Assembly (NCBI GenBank): GCA_033060915.1
Contig: CM065379.1
Location: forward strand, 23,129,318-23,193,317
Direction of reading: 5' to 3'
Source of the DNA: Euryodendron excelsum
Lineage: Eukaryota > Streptophyta > Magnoliopsida > Ericales > Pentaphylacaceae
Length of the DNA stretch: 64,000 nucleotides
The notes beneath the pieces are model-generated. The model searched no databases, had not been told where the DNA came from, and saw only the letters and a program-made list of their open reading frames with translations. Position 1 is the first letter of the stretch. The number at the start of each line of letters is the position of its first letter. A program made the position numbers and the translations under genes. Below, piece by piece: positions 34,666-47,574 of the stretch.

Positions 34666-35679
34666 ATATATATACCGGATAGGATAGGATAAGATAAGAC
34701 AGATATTACTTCTCTTTTTCTTGACCTCTGGACTTCCTCCTGTCCTACCTATAACGTCGCCCGATGGTGGAAGCTAATAGAGAAAAACAATTATTGGCCA
34801 AGTTTCAATTAAAATAAAAATAATTATTTTTCTCTCCTAATTATTTATATAACAGAGCCTCTCCGATTGAGAAAAACAATCTCTCTCTCTCTCTCTTCAC
34901 CACCAACACCCCACCCTTCATTTCTTACTCCGATTACCATAAAAATAAGTTTGTAAGGCCCGTAAGAATTTAATTTCAAAGATAAAATTGTTAACACACT
35001 AAACTAATATGTTTAACTAAAAAAAGGGGAGATCTATTATTAAGTTTCAATTAAAAAGGGAAAATTTGTAATTTTTAAAAACCAAACATAACTTTCTGTA
35101 TTTAAGCCAAAAGTCAGGAGATGTTGTGTAATTTGCCGATCATTTCAACATAAAGTCCTTCGTAATCTTGTTTGGCTCATTTGCCCAAAATAAAGTCCAT
35201 ACTCCCATTGGGTGTGATCAAGTTATCCCTATCAACTTTTCTTTTTGTTCTTTTTTTTAATTTTTCATAAGATCCAGCTTCCAAACAAACTCCTCACTGT
35301 ATTGTTCATATATCTATACTATACTGTAAATGTAGCATCTTAGTTGGTACGAGTCGTAATATTTTACTTTAAAAGGCTATATGTGTAATTTTTATAGTGG
35401 AGTTAATGAGATTTATGAGTGCACCCGTATTACCGGATTAACTGAATAACTCAGTTAGTGAGATTAGTGAGAGTTATGGATACGCGTGTGTGTTTCTATA
35501 GGTATATATCTATGTATTGACAATCTATGTATTGACAATAATAAAAGCAAGAGGTTACATGCTTTTCTCCTCTTGTTCAATTAATTACTTGTCCTCACTT
35601 ACTCTCTCTATTAACATGTGTATTTAACCATGTGCAATACAAAAATACGTGCACGTATTTGACCATGGATGAGGGTATA
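34666..35679. other. Upstream region of aldolase gene
   Basis: Candidate promoter on the minus strand. A TATATATATA run sits immediately before the first ATG (34666-34676), and a CT run lies at about 34879-34896. No other element or gene is recognised. Confidence 0.45.
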
Positions 35680-36458
35680 GGTAGGGGCGGAACTAGTACC
35701 CCACCTTTTGTGCAATACCCGTATACATAGTAAATATACATAGTATTTTAGCAAAATTTTGATGTATTGACACTCTAATTTTTGTATTGGCACTCCCCAC
35801 CTTTTGTGCAATACCCCTATATATAGTATATATACACAGTGTTTTAGCAAAATTATGTATTGACATTTCGATTTTTGTACTAGCACCCCTCAATTTTTGT
35901 ACAATCTTTTTTTTATATAGGATGTATATATAATTTTAGAAAAGAGTCTATTGGACTAGTAACCCCATAGTTTAAAACTAAAGCCCTAACCTAATATAAT
36001 ATTAAAATTTTGTATAGTGGAGCTAGAAGACTTATTCATTTTATTCTTTGTACATCTAAAATTTTACCTCATTAAATTCAAAAGAGTGTGAGTTCTAATT
36101 GGCACCATCCAAAACTTTAAAAAATCAATAGTTTGTGGGATTTTAATTTGCACCAATCCAACAAGTAAGCTTACCTCGCAAATACACAAAACAAAGAACC
36201 AAAACAATAAACAAAACTATATTTTCTTGAGACTGACAGAACTTGGTTTTATTTTTTATGCAAAATTTTTTTTATTGCTTTAATTTAAAAATATGTGCAA
36301 AGAATATTTAAAATATAATCATTGTTCATTGTATAGCATGAAGTTTACATGGTTCATGTGTAGCTTTGGGGAGTAGTTGACTGAAGACCTGAACACGCTA
36401 TAGAACAAAAAAAAAAATGGCACCCCTCGAAACAAATTCCTAGCTCCGTCCTTGGGTA
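35680..36458. mobile_element. hAT-like non-autonomous element
   Basis: The left end contains GGGGCGGAACTAG; the right end, reversed, contains GGACGGAGCTAGG. The flanks AGGGTATA (35672-35679) and CGGGTATA (36459-36466) match at 7 of 8 bases, fitting the 8-base duplication of hAT elements. No transposase. Confidence 0.5.
35699..35890. repeat. 96-bp tandem repeat, two copies
   Basis: CCCCACCTTTTGTGCAATAC starts at 35699 and 35795. Each is followed by TATACATAGT-like and TTTTAGCAAAATT blocks and a TTTTTGTA phrase. Located inside the hAT-like element. Confidence 0.85.
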
Positions 36459-36776
36459 CGGGTATAAAATATGTCTTACATGTATTGTTGGATATTGACC
36501 TTACAAAATATATAATAAGTCATGTTTACCATGTATATGCTCATCAAATACTATTTTATGTATAAAATGCTTTATATCAATTATAAATATCGTGTTAGCT
36601 TATAAAATAAAAAATATGTATTTTCATGTCCTTGGATATGAGAATTAGCTGGATCCGACAACCTTAGAGCCGCCCAGATCCTCACATTTTTGCCGGGGAT
36701 TCTCAAGCTCTAAAACTCAAACTGTTTATGATAACACTGCACACCCACAAGATCACACTCTATAAGCATGCCAGGC

Positions 36777-38180
36777 TAAGTTAGAAGGTCACTTCTCTTA
36801 CTAATCAGGCCCAATGGTTGGTTGGGAATGACCAATCAATTTCATTCTGGCATGATCATTAATGGGTTGGAAATGGTCCTTTAACTAATTCTTGTGCTCC
36901 TTTATCTCCTCTAGCTCATAGTACTGTCAATGATTTTATAAACTCTCTTGGGATATTAACCGTTTGTTAACTTTAGTTCCAGAAAACAAAGTGCAGGAAA
37001 TCCTGGGTATTCCCATTCCTCTCCATCAATGTTCTGATCAGCTTATCTGGAAAGTCAGCGCCACAGGTTGGCTCACGATAAAGGAAGTGTATAAATATCT
37101 ATACACACAACAACATTATGAGGCCTCTTGCCACCTTCCTTGGATGGCAATCTGGAAGCTTCCTACTCTCCAAAGAGTCAAGTGCTTCCTCTAGCTAGCA
37201 AATCATGATCGTCTTCCTATAGCTAAATTGCTCTACAAATGTCATATATTTGTCATCGGATACCTCTACACTATGCTGCGAGAATACACAGGCTATGTAA
37301 CATGTGTTAACTCTTTGCCCTTATTTTACATCTGTGAGAGAACCTTGGCCTTATTATTCCCTCATCTGGACGAACCTCTCACCATTTTTTTGTCATGGAC
37401 TACTCAAATATCATCACCTCCAGCAGAAGATACTTGTACCTATTATCCTTTAGAAAATTTGGAATACCCGAAATGCAGTTATCTTCCAACACACACCCTT
37501 ACATCCTGGCTTAATCTATCAGCACATATGCCGCCTAGCCTTTGATTTCCAAACTGTCAATCCTCCGCAAATTCTAGCCTCGAGAAAAAATAAGCAATAT
37601 TCTATAAAATTGGCTGGAACCTACCTTCACCTGGTTTCCTTAAATTTAATGTAGATGGTTCTACAAAAACTAACCCATCACATCTGGAATTGGTGGAATT
37701 TTACACAATTCGAAGGGGCACATGCTTTGTGCTTTCTTAATATACACGAGAATTTCAACCAATGTTATTGTTGAACTTCGGGCTATTATAGAATCATTAA
37801 AGCAAACTATGAGTTGAGGAATTCAACATATTTGTGTGGAGACTGACTCTTTAGTGGCTTTTGAACTTTTACGCAGGCAGACAGCAGCCAACCTTCAACA
37901 TCAGCTGCTAATCCTTGACGTGCTGCATCTGAGGCAACATTTCCTCTTTCTCCAGCTACAGTTTTCTTATCGAGAAGGTAATTTTGCTGCTGATATCTTG
38001 ACAAAGGGTGTGGCGGAGAATGAGTTTTTGTGTACTTTTTTGAAAACCTCTCCTGTCTGGCTTCAAGATGTTTTGTATATGGACTGTATAGGCCACAGTT
38101 TAGAAATGAGAGTCTATGCTTACCTTTCTTCCTTGTACATTAATCTAGTTTAATGAAATTAAGTTTTCTGTTAAAAAAAA
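36777..38180 (+). mobile_element. 5'-truncated LINE in the 3' LTR
   Basis: The insertion splits the LTR: GCATGCCAGGC on the left and CCAATCATCAAGC on the right are continuous in the sister LTR at about 43192-43210. It encodes the reverse-transcriptase zinc-binding region and an RNase H domain, and ends in an 8-A tail (38173-38180). No target duplication longer than one or two bases is seen. Confidence 0.88.
36900..38154 (+). pseudogene. LINE ORF2 C-terminus: zf-RVT and RNase H
   Basis: First part: AHSTVNDFINSLG, LIWKVSATGWLTIKEVYKYL, PWMAIWKLPTLQRVKCFL and the following HDRLPIAKLLYKC, the plant zf-RVT pattern. Second part: KFNVDGSTK, then VELRAIIESLK, VETDSLVAFELL and FSYREGNFAADILTK, which are the RNase H motifs with Asp, Glu and Asp present. 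At least two frameshifts and several stops. The upstream endonuclease and reverse transcriptase are missing. Confidence 0.85.
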
Positions 38181-38504
38181 CCAATCATCAAGCTTACCAA
38201 ACAAACCTCTAAGAAAAGAATATCATTGACTCCAAAATATTTAATAAATCTCCATCTAATCCATACACTCTACAAATGAAATGCTCGTGTTTTCAAATTC
38301 CTTAAACATTTAAATAAGATCACTACCTCCAAACTAATCATTTGAAGTCTTACAAATTATAGACATAAACGAGCAAGTATCAAAATAAAGTTCAAATGGA
38401 AAAAGTACTATGAAGCCGCTTCCAAGACCTTATTCAAGCCATACTACTTCACTGAATCTAAAAAAAAATTACAGAATGAACGCGTCAACTAGACAGCTCA
38501 GTAA

Positions 38505-40590
38505 TGTAATATCCTGAACATCTTTTATTTGATTTAATGCGAATTTTTTAAAAATTTTGTATTATTTTAATTAGCCTTTGAGTCAAAATAACCAATAATA
38601 ATGTATGCTGTAACGTATGCCTTATGTGCGGGACACATGGGATAAATTTTTATGTGTGTCTTTTATACACACACCCATAATACACACACACCTGCTATAG
38701 AAAAGGAGGAGGAGGAGGAGGAGGAGAAGAAGAAGAAGAAGAAGAAGAGAAGGGAAAGAAAAAGATCAAGAGAAAGGAAGCTAAGAGGAGATTGAAGCTC
38801 GGAAAGCTTAACCCCCATAAGAAACCACCATTGTTGGAGCTTAGAAAGCTTAAAAGAAAAAGGTATGAACTCCAAACCTTGTGTATACTTGTGTGTAGGC
38901 TTGTGTGTATGTTATTGTAGTTATGTTGGTGACTCCTTTGAGTCTCAATTACTTGGGTTTTGAGAGTTTGTAAGCTTCCACAAATGAATTAGGAGTTGGG
39001 GTTTGAAAATCCCAAATTATATATGTTAGGGTTTGGAATTTCAAACTAGATCCCTTGTTTTACTTGTTTATTTTGTCCCATTTTGAGTTATTGTTGTCTT
39101 CTTGGGTCAATTTTTGGACCCTAGGAGTGTTAAGTGAGTTAAGGAAAAGCTTGGTTGAGTTTAGGGTGAGGGAACCCATTTTCGTTCGAGTTGGAACCAT
39201 ATTGCCGCGCTAGAGCCAGGTGCAGCGCGCCTGAGGGCATAGGTGTCCAGCTAGGACTCTGCTAGAGCGGGGTAAAGCCCGCTTGAGAGCGGGGTAATTT
39301 GGTTAGGACCCTGCTAGAGTGCACCCTAGCATGCCTGAGGGCACGGTTCCCTGTTGGTTTGTCTTCTTTTTTCCTTTTTGCTTCGTTGGGTCTATATAAT
39401 TGATCCTTTTAAGTACTCTATGTGTAGGAACACCCTTATTTAACACCCTTTTACAAGATTTGAGATGAGTAACGATATGTCATAAGTAAAATCCTGTTAT
39501 TTTCGCAAATGTCTTTAAGTTCTCTTATATTGTTCATTACTTTCAAGTTCAACATTATTTCTTTCAATTTAAATTACATTTCATGCATTACTTCCTATGA
39601 TTTTCATGCATCAATGATTATGCTCATATATATAAATATCATGTTTTCAAAACGTTTATAAAGGTTTTCTTAAATTACGAATTGAAATCCATGGACTGGA
39701 ATATTTAAATGAAAGAGATGCAAGATTTTCAATGTATGGTGCCAACTCGAGATCTTTTCATGACAGGACCTTAAACTCGCCTGATAGTCCTACTATAGGG
39801 GACGTAAAATAAACTATTGACATGTTGGAAGACATCCCTTGGCCTAAAGAGCCTATGCGCGGCCTAAGAGGGTTGCTATGGAGCTTAGATCATATGTCGG
39901 GTTGTAGCGCACTTATGCTTTTAGAACAAGAACCAATATATGTTCAAAATATTTATGACAAGTTATGTTATGCTTTATCACGAACAAAGATATATCGCAT
40001 CTCTTTTACGATACCATATTTTGAAACAATAGAATGTTTAAATATGATGCTTATCCTACTTATGATTTCAAGCCCATGTTTTTACGTTTTCAAGTTCATG
40101 CTCTATATGCACAAATGTTTATCTATTATCGGTACACTAGATATAAATGTTAGTCCATAGTATTTTTCACGCTCGCGTATCATTGTTATTCACTAAGCAA
40201 TAGCTTACGTTTTTTAAAATGTTTTCAGGTAGCCAATCTGGGAGGCCGTAGGGGGAGGCTATATGTGGATTTTGAGATATGGCCCATAGGCCTATGTTAT
40301 ATTATATGTATTTGGATTGGACTCTAATGTTTTGTAATATTATAAATGATATAACTGTAGCGGCCTTGAATAGGCCCAAATGTACGTTTATGTTTTGGAT
40401 TAGACACAGCTCTGCCATATATGACACAAGTTATGTTTTAAGTTATAAAAATCATATTTTTGCAATTATGTATCTTTTAGATGATTATGCATATATGTTC
40501 AACTGGTTTATGTAATGCGGCATTGGGTAATCTTGCTACTGGCCGGTCATATACCCTAAATCTGCATAGGTCGGGTTACGAGGCATGACA
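38505..40590 (+). mobile_element. Tekay-like solo LTR
   Basis: TGTAATATCCTGAAC to CGAGGCATGACA, 2,086 bases, colinear with 18985-21336. Flanks AGTAA (38500-38504) and AATAA (40591-40595) match at 4 of 5. It includes a GAGGA/GAAGAA run at 38704-38748. Its core (about 39190-39350) is unlike the other copies. Confidence 0.88.
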
Positions 40591-42019
40591 AATAAGTTAC
40601 TCACTACCACAACCAGATGAATCAAGTGTAGAAAAATATCATTTGTATCAAATAATTTCTAATAACAGTTTAAAATAACAAATTCATAATGACGTGCTAT
40701 CAATCATCCAAACAATTTAACAAATAAATTTCTCCAAAGTTCAATATATACTAACTCAAGTTTAGCGACTATAGTCACATTAGCTTGTGACAAGGCCCAA
40801 AACCACAATTCGCTATATGGTCGAAGCTGAAAAGAAACTAGTTTATGTGTCAATCTGTAACCCCCGTTGACGTAGGGTCCAAATCATAGTCAAACAATAG
40901 TCCCAATATCATTAACATAAAATGAATATACAATATCTTTTATGAGCAATTTCACACTTAATCCATATTTGACACGAAAGTATAAAGAAAACAAAAACCT
41001 TTATTCAAACAATGATTTTGGTGGTTAATCCAAAAATATAATCTTCTGAAGCAATTTTTGGTAATTTGTAAAATACTAGAAGTGGTAGTAAGTCACTTAC
41101 CTCTCATGCAAAGAGTCACTTCCCAAAAGCTAAACTCAATTAAAATTGTACCACCCTAATATAGCCAACATTACATAATAATTACAAATTGAAAAATTAA
41201 TATTACGCGCACATATGCCATGCCACATTCTAATTATATCTAGGATCCTATCAATTTATAAAACTTTAGTATCACCGCTAACTTGGCCATCCTTTATTCT
41301 GGAAGCATTAAATTAACATAGATTGGCTTCCAATTCCTTTTACTAAGGCTCCCCAAATATATATACACAAACGTTCAATTTCCAATACCAAAAGATCCCA
41401 AAGCACGGCATCACCATTATAAAAATCACCCATTCTACAAGGATGCCAATAAAATAATCTAAAGCTTTTACTATTCTTAAAATATAGGACATCAACTCAT
41501 TCATCAGATTGGTTCACAGTCAGCCCAAAAATAAAATTAAATATTATCGTCACTCACAATAGCGAGCCCTAACGCACGTTCGGCATTCTTTAAATATTAG
41601 AACACAATAGAAAGTCAACTCCTTAATACCTCTCATAATCTAAAAGACCATTTAAGAAAGACTTAAGAAAAACTTCAACTTCTCCATAGGTGAACGTAGG
41701 ATCCTTCCTCTTCTTAGTTTCTAATGGGTTCATACAGAGGAACATAAATAAGGAGGGTTAGGACTTACCATGATTCCAGAGATGATAATCTATCTAATGT
41801 GCTCCTCTACCAAAGCTTTCTCTACTCTAATGGGTTATTTGTGAAAGTATAGTATATGGCAGTTGTTCCCTTAACGATATAAAGCTAGGGTTTTTCTCTA
41901 GGTTATTTAGGAAGCCTAAATATTTATATCTTACTAAAATACCCTCCAAGATATCATGTGAAATAAAATAACTCTATCTCTATAACACAAAAAAATAAAA
42001 AATAAATGTGGGTATTACA

Positions 42020-42031
42020 TCCTCCTCCGAC
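42020..42031 (-). other. Polypurine tract of minus-strand element
   Basis: Minus strand GTCGGAGGAGGA immediately before TGTAATACCC, the LTR start at 42019. Confidence 0.65.
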
Positions 42032-42061
42032 TTTGGGCCTCCAAACTTGCTATACATGATT

Positions 42062-42938
42062 TCTCAAAAGGTTGTGGATATATCTATCTCCTTCTGAACT
42101 TCATTAAGACCTCTCTCTACCAATAGGGCTTTGCTCACCACTGCTCCATAAGTTGCTAACTCAAAAGGTGTCACCCTTTGCTTGATTTAGGGCCTCAGTC
42201 TTTCCTCAAATCTTTGAGCTCGACTCTCCTTATCACCTACAAGTGCTAGAGCACACCTAGACAACTTGGTGAGTTCAACCTCATACTCAGACACTGACAA
42301 ATTTCCTTGTTCAAATCTTATGAAATGTCTCTCCTTTTAAAGATGAATACTCTTACGAAAGTACCTATCATAAAAAGTCTTTCGAAAGATCTACCAAGTA
42401 TAAGGATTAGTATCATTTTCATATTGGCGCACTTTTAACTTCCACCAATCATACACAATCTCTTGCAACATAAAAGAGGCATTAGTAACCTTTCTTCATC
42501 AGTACACCCAAACGCAATATCTGTCTTTTTCAATTCCATCAACCATTTTTCAGCCTCTAAAGGATCGATGATCCCCTCAAAAGCTGGTGGACCCAATATC
42601 TTAAATTCAGATATGCCGCTAAGTTGCCTTTGTTGAGTCCCAAGATTCGGTGTCATTTGCTAACATTGCTCCATTAACCTAGTCAAATTATTGTCTGTAA
42701 TCGCTTGTTGTTGCACCATATTTGTCAAAGTCTCCATCAGTTGGAGCATACCATCTTGGTTAGGGACGCCTTCTTGCTCTCCTTGACCTTGCTTAATACC
42801 TTGATCCTCTTTTGCTGCCTAAGAAGCCTTGGCAGCATTAGCAACATTCATCTTTGGGCAACTTTTCTTAGCTGGTTGCTTCACCACTTTAGTATGTGAA
42901 TTGCGAGCAATGTCTACAAGAGTCTTAGAAGGTGCCAT
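42062..42938 (-). pseudogene. gag fragment, truncated
   Basis: The start ATG at 42938 opens MAPSKTLVDIARNSHTK. The capsid signature LGPPAFEGIIDPLEAEKWLM follows and, after a frameshift, SRAQRFEERLRP and TPFELATYGAVVSKALLVE, the usual later gag block. In-frame stops follow AAKAS and MEQC. No zinc knuckle. The frame ends near 42062, about 30 bases before the polypurine tract, so the whole pol region has been deleted. Confidence 0.85.
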
Positions 42939-43103
42939 CTCAACCTATAAGAAAAATTCTCATAAACAAAAAAACACTATTTAATATCCAATCTCCCTAG
43001 GATCTCACAAATTCATAAGATGCCGAATGGCCAAAATAAATGTTTCACCAAAATCATTATTACAATCTCTATTATTCTAGGTAAAACCCTAATATCACAA
43101 GCT

Positions 43104-43117
43104 AAGCTTTGATACCA
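43104..43117 (-). other. Primer-binding site, initiator-Met type
   Basis: Minus strand TGGTATCAAAGCTT, one change from TGGTATCAGAGCTT, six bases from the LTR end TGACA at 43124. Confidence 0.85.
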
Positions 43118-44348
43118 CTAAATTGTCATGGCTCAAAATCCAAGTGGTTTGTGACAACGCCGCACACCCACAAGGTCACACCCTATAGGCATGCAAGGCC
43201 AATCATCATGCTTACCAAACAAACCTCTAAGAAAAGAATATCATTAACTCCAAAAAATTTTAGAAATCTCCATCTAATCCATACACTCTACAAATGAAAT
43301 GCTCATGTTTTCAAATTTCTTAAACATTTAAATAACATCACTGCCTCCAAATTAATCAATTAAGTCTTACAAATTATAGACATAAATGAGAAAGTCTCAA
43401 AATAAAGTCCAAATAGAAAAAGTACTATGAAGCCCCTTCCAAGACCTCACTCGAGCCATACTGCTTCACTGAATCTGAAAAAAAAAATTAAAGAATGAAC
43501 GCATCAACTAGGCTACCCAGTAAATTAAAATATCATTTGTATCAAACAATTCCAATAACAATTTAAAATATCAAATTTATGATGACATACTATCAATCAT
43601 CCAAACAATTTAACAAATACATTTCTCCAAAGTTCAATATATACAAACTCAAGTTTAGTGACCATGGTCACATTAGCTTGTGACAAGACCCAAAAAACCT
43701 TAAAGAAAGTAGTTTATGTGCCAATTTTTAACCCCCATTGGCATATGATCCAAATCATAGTCAAACAAGAGTCTCAATATCATTAACATAAAATGAATAT
43801 ACAATATCTTTTATGAGCAATTTTACACTTGATCTATATTTGATACGAAAAGTATAAGAAAACAAAAACCTTTATTCAAACAATGATTTTGATAGATAAT
43901 CCAAAACCATAATCTTCCAAAGCAATTTTTGGTAATTTGTAAAATACTAGAAGTGGTAGTAAGTCACTTACCTCTCATGCAAAGAGTCACTTCCGAAAAG
44001 CTAAACTCAATTAAAATCGTACCACCCTAATACAACCAACATTACACAATAATTACAAATTGAACAATTAATATTACTCGCACATATGCCATGCCATATT
44101 CTAATTAAATCTAGTATCCTATTAGTTTATAAAAATTTATTATCACCACTAACTTGGCCATCCTTTACTCTGGAACCATTAAATTAACATAAACTGACTT
44201 TCACTTCCTTTTACTAAGGCTCCCCAAATATACATACACAAGTTTGATTTCTAGTAACAAACGACCCTAAAGCATGACATCACCATTATAAAGATAACCC
44301 ATTTTACAAGGATGCCAATAAAATAATCAAAAGCTGTTACTATTCTTA

Positions 44349-44576
44349 GGACCCATTTGGTAGGACTTTTCAGCCTAACTTTTTGTTTTTAGCTTATAAG
44401 CAAAAAAAGCCAATTTTTTTTTTTGGCTTTTATGTTTTTTGCTTTTTACTTTTTTTGCTTATTTTTAGCTTATAAAAGCAAAAAAGTAAAAAAATTCTAG
44501 CTTTTTTGCTTATAAGCTAAAAAAACAAAACCAAAAAAGTTAAAAAAAAAAAAAAAAAGATGTACCAAATGGGCCC
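44349..44576. mobile_element. Tourist-like foldback MITE
   Basis: TTA target duplication (44346-44348, 44577-44579). The ends are inverted (GGACCCATTTGGTA and GGGCCCATTTGGTA on the other strand), and the interior is nearly self-complementary (AGCTTATAAGC, AAAAGCAAAA). The sister LTR has the uninterrupted site near 41471-41490. Confidence 0.88.
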
Positions 44577-46904
44577 TTAGAATATGGGACATCAACTCAT
44601 TCATCAGATTGGTTCACAGCCAACCCAAAAATAAAATTAAATATTGTCTTCACTCACAATGGCGAGCCCTAATGCATGTTCAACATTCTTTAAATATTAG
44701 AACACAATAGAAAGTCAATGCCTTAATACCTCTGATAATCTAAAAGACCATTTAAGAACAGACTTAAAGAAAAACTTCAAATTCTCCATAAGTGAACGTA
44801 AGATCCTTCCTCCTCTTATTTTCTAATGGGTTTGTCGCCCCCTGTTTTTGGATCGGACCAAGCTCTCTTGGCTTGGGAACATGAACGGTGCTCTATTGTT
44901 AAAACTCATCCTCCTAGGATGACGAATGCGATGGGGTTTGAATTTTTGAAATGGGATTGGTAATGGCTTTTTGAAAAAGATTTTTGGAAAAGGTTTTTAA
45001 AATGTCCTCATGAGAGGGTTTTAGAAGGTAGGGTTGTTTGACAACCCTAAAAATATTGCAAAGCCCTTTTGAAAATTTACTCCGATTTTGGTATTTGAAA
45101 CAGAAATTCTTAAGTTTGTAGGTTGGTTACGTGTATGGAATATGTCCTAAGACTATCACCCTACCCCGCCCTTGCGATACTTATATGTCTAATTACCTTT
45201 TACTCACTTAACTATGACTCACCAGTTACCTATGTTTAATGCTATCCACTTAGAAAACTTTTGAAAAACAGAATTGGAAAAGAATTTGAAAGAAGGATTT
45301 GAGTTTGAAAAATGCAATTGGGAATTTGAAATGGGTTGAGGCCACACCCCGTGAAGGGTTGCCTACGTACCTCCTTAAAGAGAATCAGGTCAATCGTAGT
45401 TCGGGCAAGAGTCCGAAAAAATTGAAGTTTTGAAATGGGTTCCTATTTCTAAAAAGTTTTCATTTTTAGAAAGTTTCTTTTTCAGAAAAGTTTGAGTTTG
45501 AAAGTGTTTCCTTTTCAAGAAAATTAGACTTTTGAAATGATTCCTTTTTTAGGAAGATTTGACTTGAAAATATTTTCTTTTCAGGAAGATTGAGATTTGA
45601 AAAGATTTGATTTGATTTGAAAATATTTGAGTCGATTTGAAAGGATTGGGTTTTGAAAATGTTTCCTTTTTAAAAAAATTTGATTTGGAAATGTTTCCTT
45701 GTCAAGAAAATTGAGATTTGATTTAAAAGATTTGATTTGATTTGAAAAAGGTAAGTTTGGATTGTTTCCAAAGTGGAATGAGTTGAATTAGGTTTAAATT
45801 TGGAAGATTTGAAAAAGAGGCGATTTGAGGGATTTGAAATGGAAGGTTTTTATTTGAAAACGAAAGGTTTTGATTTTAAAATGGAAGTATTCCAAGTTGG
45901 CAAAAACAAAGTTTTCCTTGGATTGGACTTCTAGGTTTAACAAATATGAGTTTTGGAAATGGTTTGAAAACCAAGTCTTTTGAAAACATGTTTTACGGCC
46001 CGAACCCTAACTTGGATTTTAAATATCCAAATGATTATCGCACTTCTCTTAAGGCCAATCTAGCCATTGAAAGGCTAGAATCGCTTTAGGCTTGTGGCTT
46101 CGAAAAACAATAAAGGCACGGGGCCAAAAATGTAGACCTTTCGGGTCCTTTTGAATGTCACACATTTCTTGAAACAACCCTAGTCATGAAAAGACTAGGA
46201 TCATTCTGAGACTAGATTTTTGAAAGGAGGCAAATGTTAGGCTATTAGAAGCCATTTAAAATGTCACACTTTTCTAGAAAAACCCTAACCATAAAGGGTT
46301 AGGATCCACCTAGAATTGTGATTTTAAGAAAACTACTTTAGAAAATGGTTTTAAGGGGTAGAGGAATGACATGAATGCAAATGCAATTTGATGATAATAA
46401 TGGCATGAAACATACAAGGTTTAGGTATCACCACATTGCAAGAGGGCCCTAAGGCCATGCCGTGAAGCAAGTGAGGGCCAAGAAGAGAGTCCCGATCGGT
46501 AATCACCTCTTGTTCACTCTCGACATGAACTGAACATCCTCTTGTTTTCAAGCATGTAAGAAAGGAGGGTTTAAAGATAGGGGATTAAAAAATAGAAGAA
46601 CCCAAGTGGGTTCGAAGGGAGAAGAGAATGTAGGGGAGTACGAAAAGGTAAAATGAGGATTACCTTGCCTCGTTGCTTCTTTCTTTGGTGAAAGCTTGGA
46701 CCTTTGACTTAGGAAGGCCTTGGGAACTTTCGGGCAGCAAGGCAGACCTTCGATGGAGCTTGGAAGCTAGACCTTTGAGAGTTCAGACTCGGACTCGGCC
46801 GGCAGGACTTTGAGAAATAGAGAGAGGGCTCTGGGAGCTGTTTGGAATGAAGGGGAGAGTTTCTAGAGGATTTTTTTGACCCAAAGTAGAGAGGGGGAAG
46901 GTTT

Positions 46905-46913
46905 TTATTTATA
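46905..46913 (-). promoter_or_regulatory. LTR TATA box
   Basis: Minus-strand TATAAATAA followed by a C/T-rich leader, at offset about 1.4 kb in the LTR. Matches the 3912 box of the other giant LTR. Confidence 0.6.
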
Positions 46914-46933
46914 GTGCATTTTCAGGGGGGTTG

Positions 46934-47086
46934 TGCGCCACTTGTAGTGGCGCATGACTGAGGTTTGGCCGTGCACCACTATAAGTGGTGCAGGGTCATT
47001 TAATTTTGGCTTGAAGAAGGGCTAAATACAGGGATGGGCAATTTATAACTGATTCTAGGGGGTTATGCACCACTATTAGTGGTGCA
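46934..47086. repeat. Three perfect hairpins upstream of LTR TATA
   Basis: 46934-46954 TGCGCCACT-TGT-AGTGGCGCA, 46972-46992 TGCACCACT-ATA-AGTGGTGCA and 47066-47086 TGCACCACT-ATT-AGTGGTGCA. All have perfect 9-base arms and 3-base loops. A change in one arm of the first is matched in its other arm. Confidence 0.9.
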
Positions 47087-47290
47087 CGGCTAAAGAAGGG
47101 TCATGCTTCACTCAAAATGGAGTAAAGAGGTTCTGGTTCGAAAAGGGAAGGTGTCGGACGGCGGGGCCTGGCTAGAAATAAAAGGAAAAACTCTAAAAAG
47201 TGTCTCGGAGGTTACTGGTATTATTTCCAGAGCCAGTATGGCTAAAAAGAGTGACTGGATGGCGGTCACCTCATCCCAAGAGTTGTAGGA

Positions 47291-47400
47291 TTGACCAAGA
47301 TTGACCGAGGTTGACTAGAGTTAATTGGGGTTGACCGAGTTGGCCAGAGTTGATTGAGGTTGACAAGAGTTGACTGGGGTTAACTAGAGCTGACTGGGGT
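47291..47400. repeat. 10-bp minisatellite, eleven units
   Basis: Eleven exact-length 10-base units of the form TTGACCGAGG/TTGACTAGAG, with no indels, in the giant LTR. Confidence 0.9.
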
Positions 47401-47574
47401 GTTTCCGGTTTGATACTTAGAGCCGGTGTGGTTTCCTAGGACATTTGGATGCCTAGGGGCAAAATGGTTATTTTGACCAAAAAACCTCCGAGAAAGGATC
47501 GGGATTGATTGGATGGCACTAGACATGTCGGACCATCTAGGAACGGCTTTGGAAGATGGTCTTACCATTCTGAG

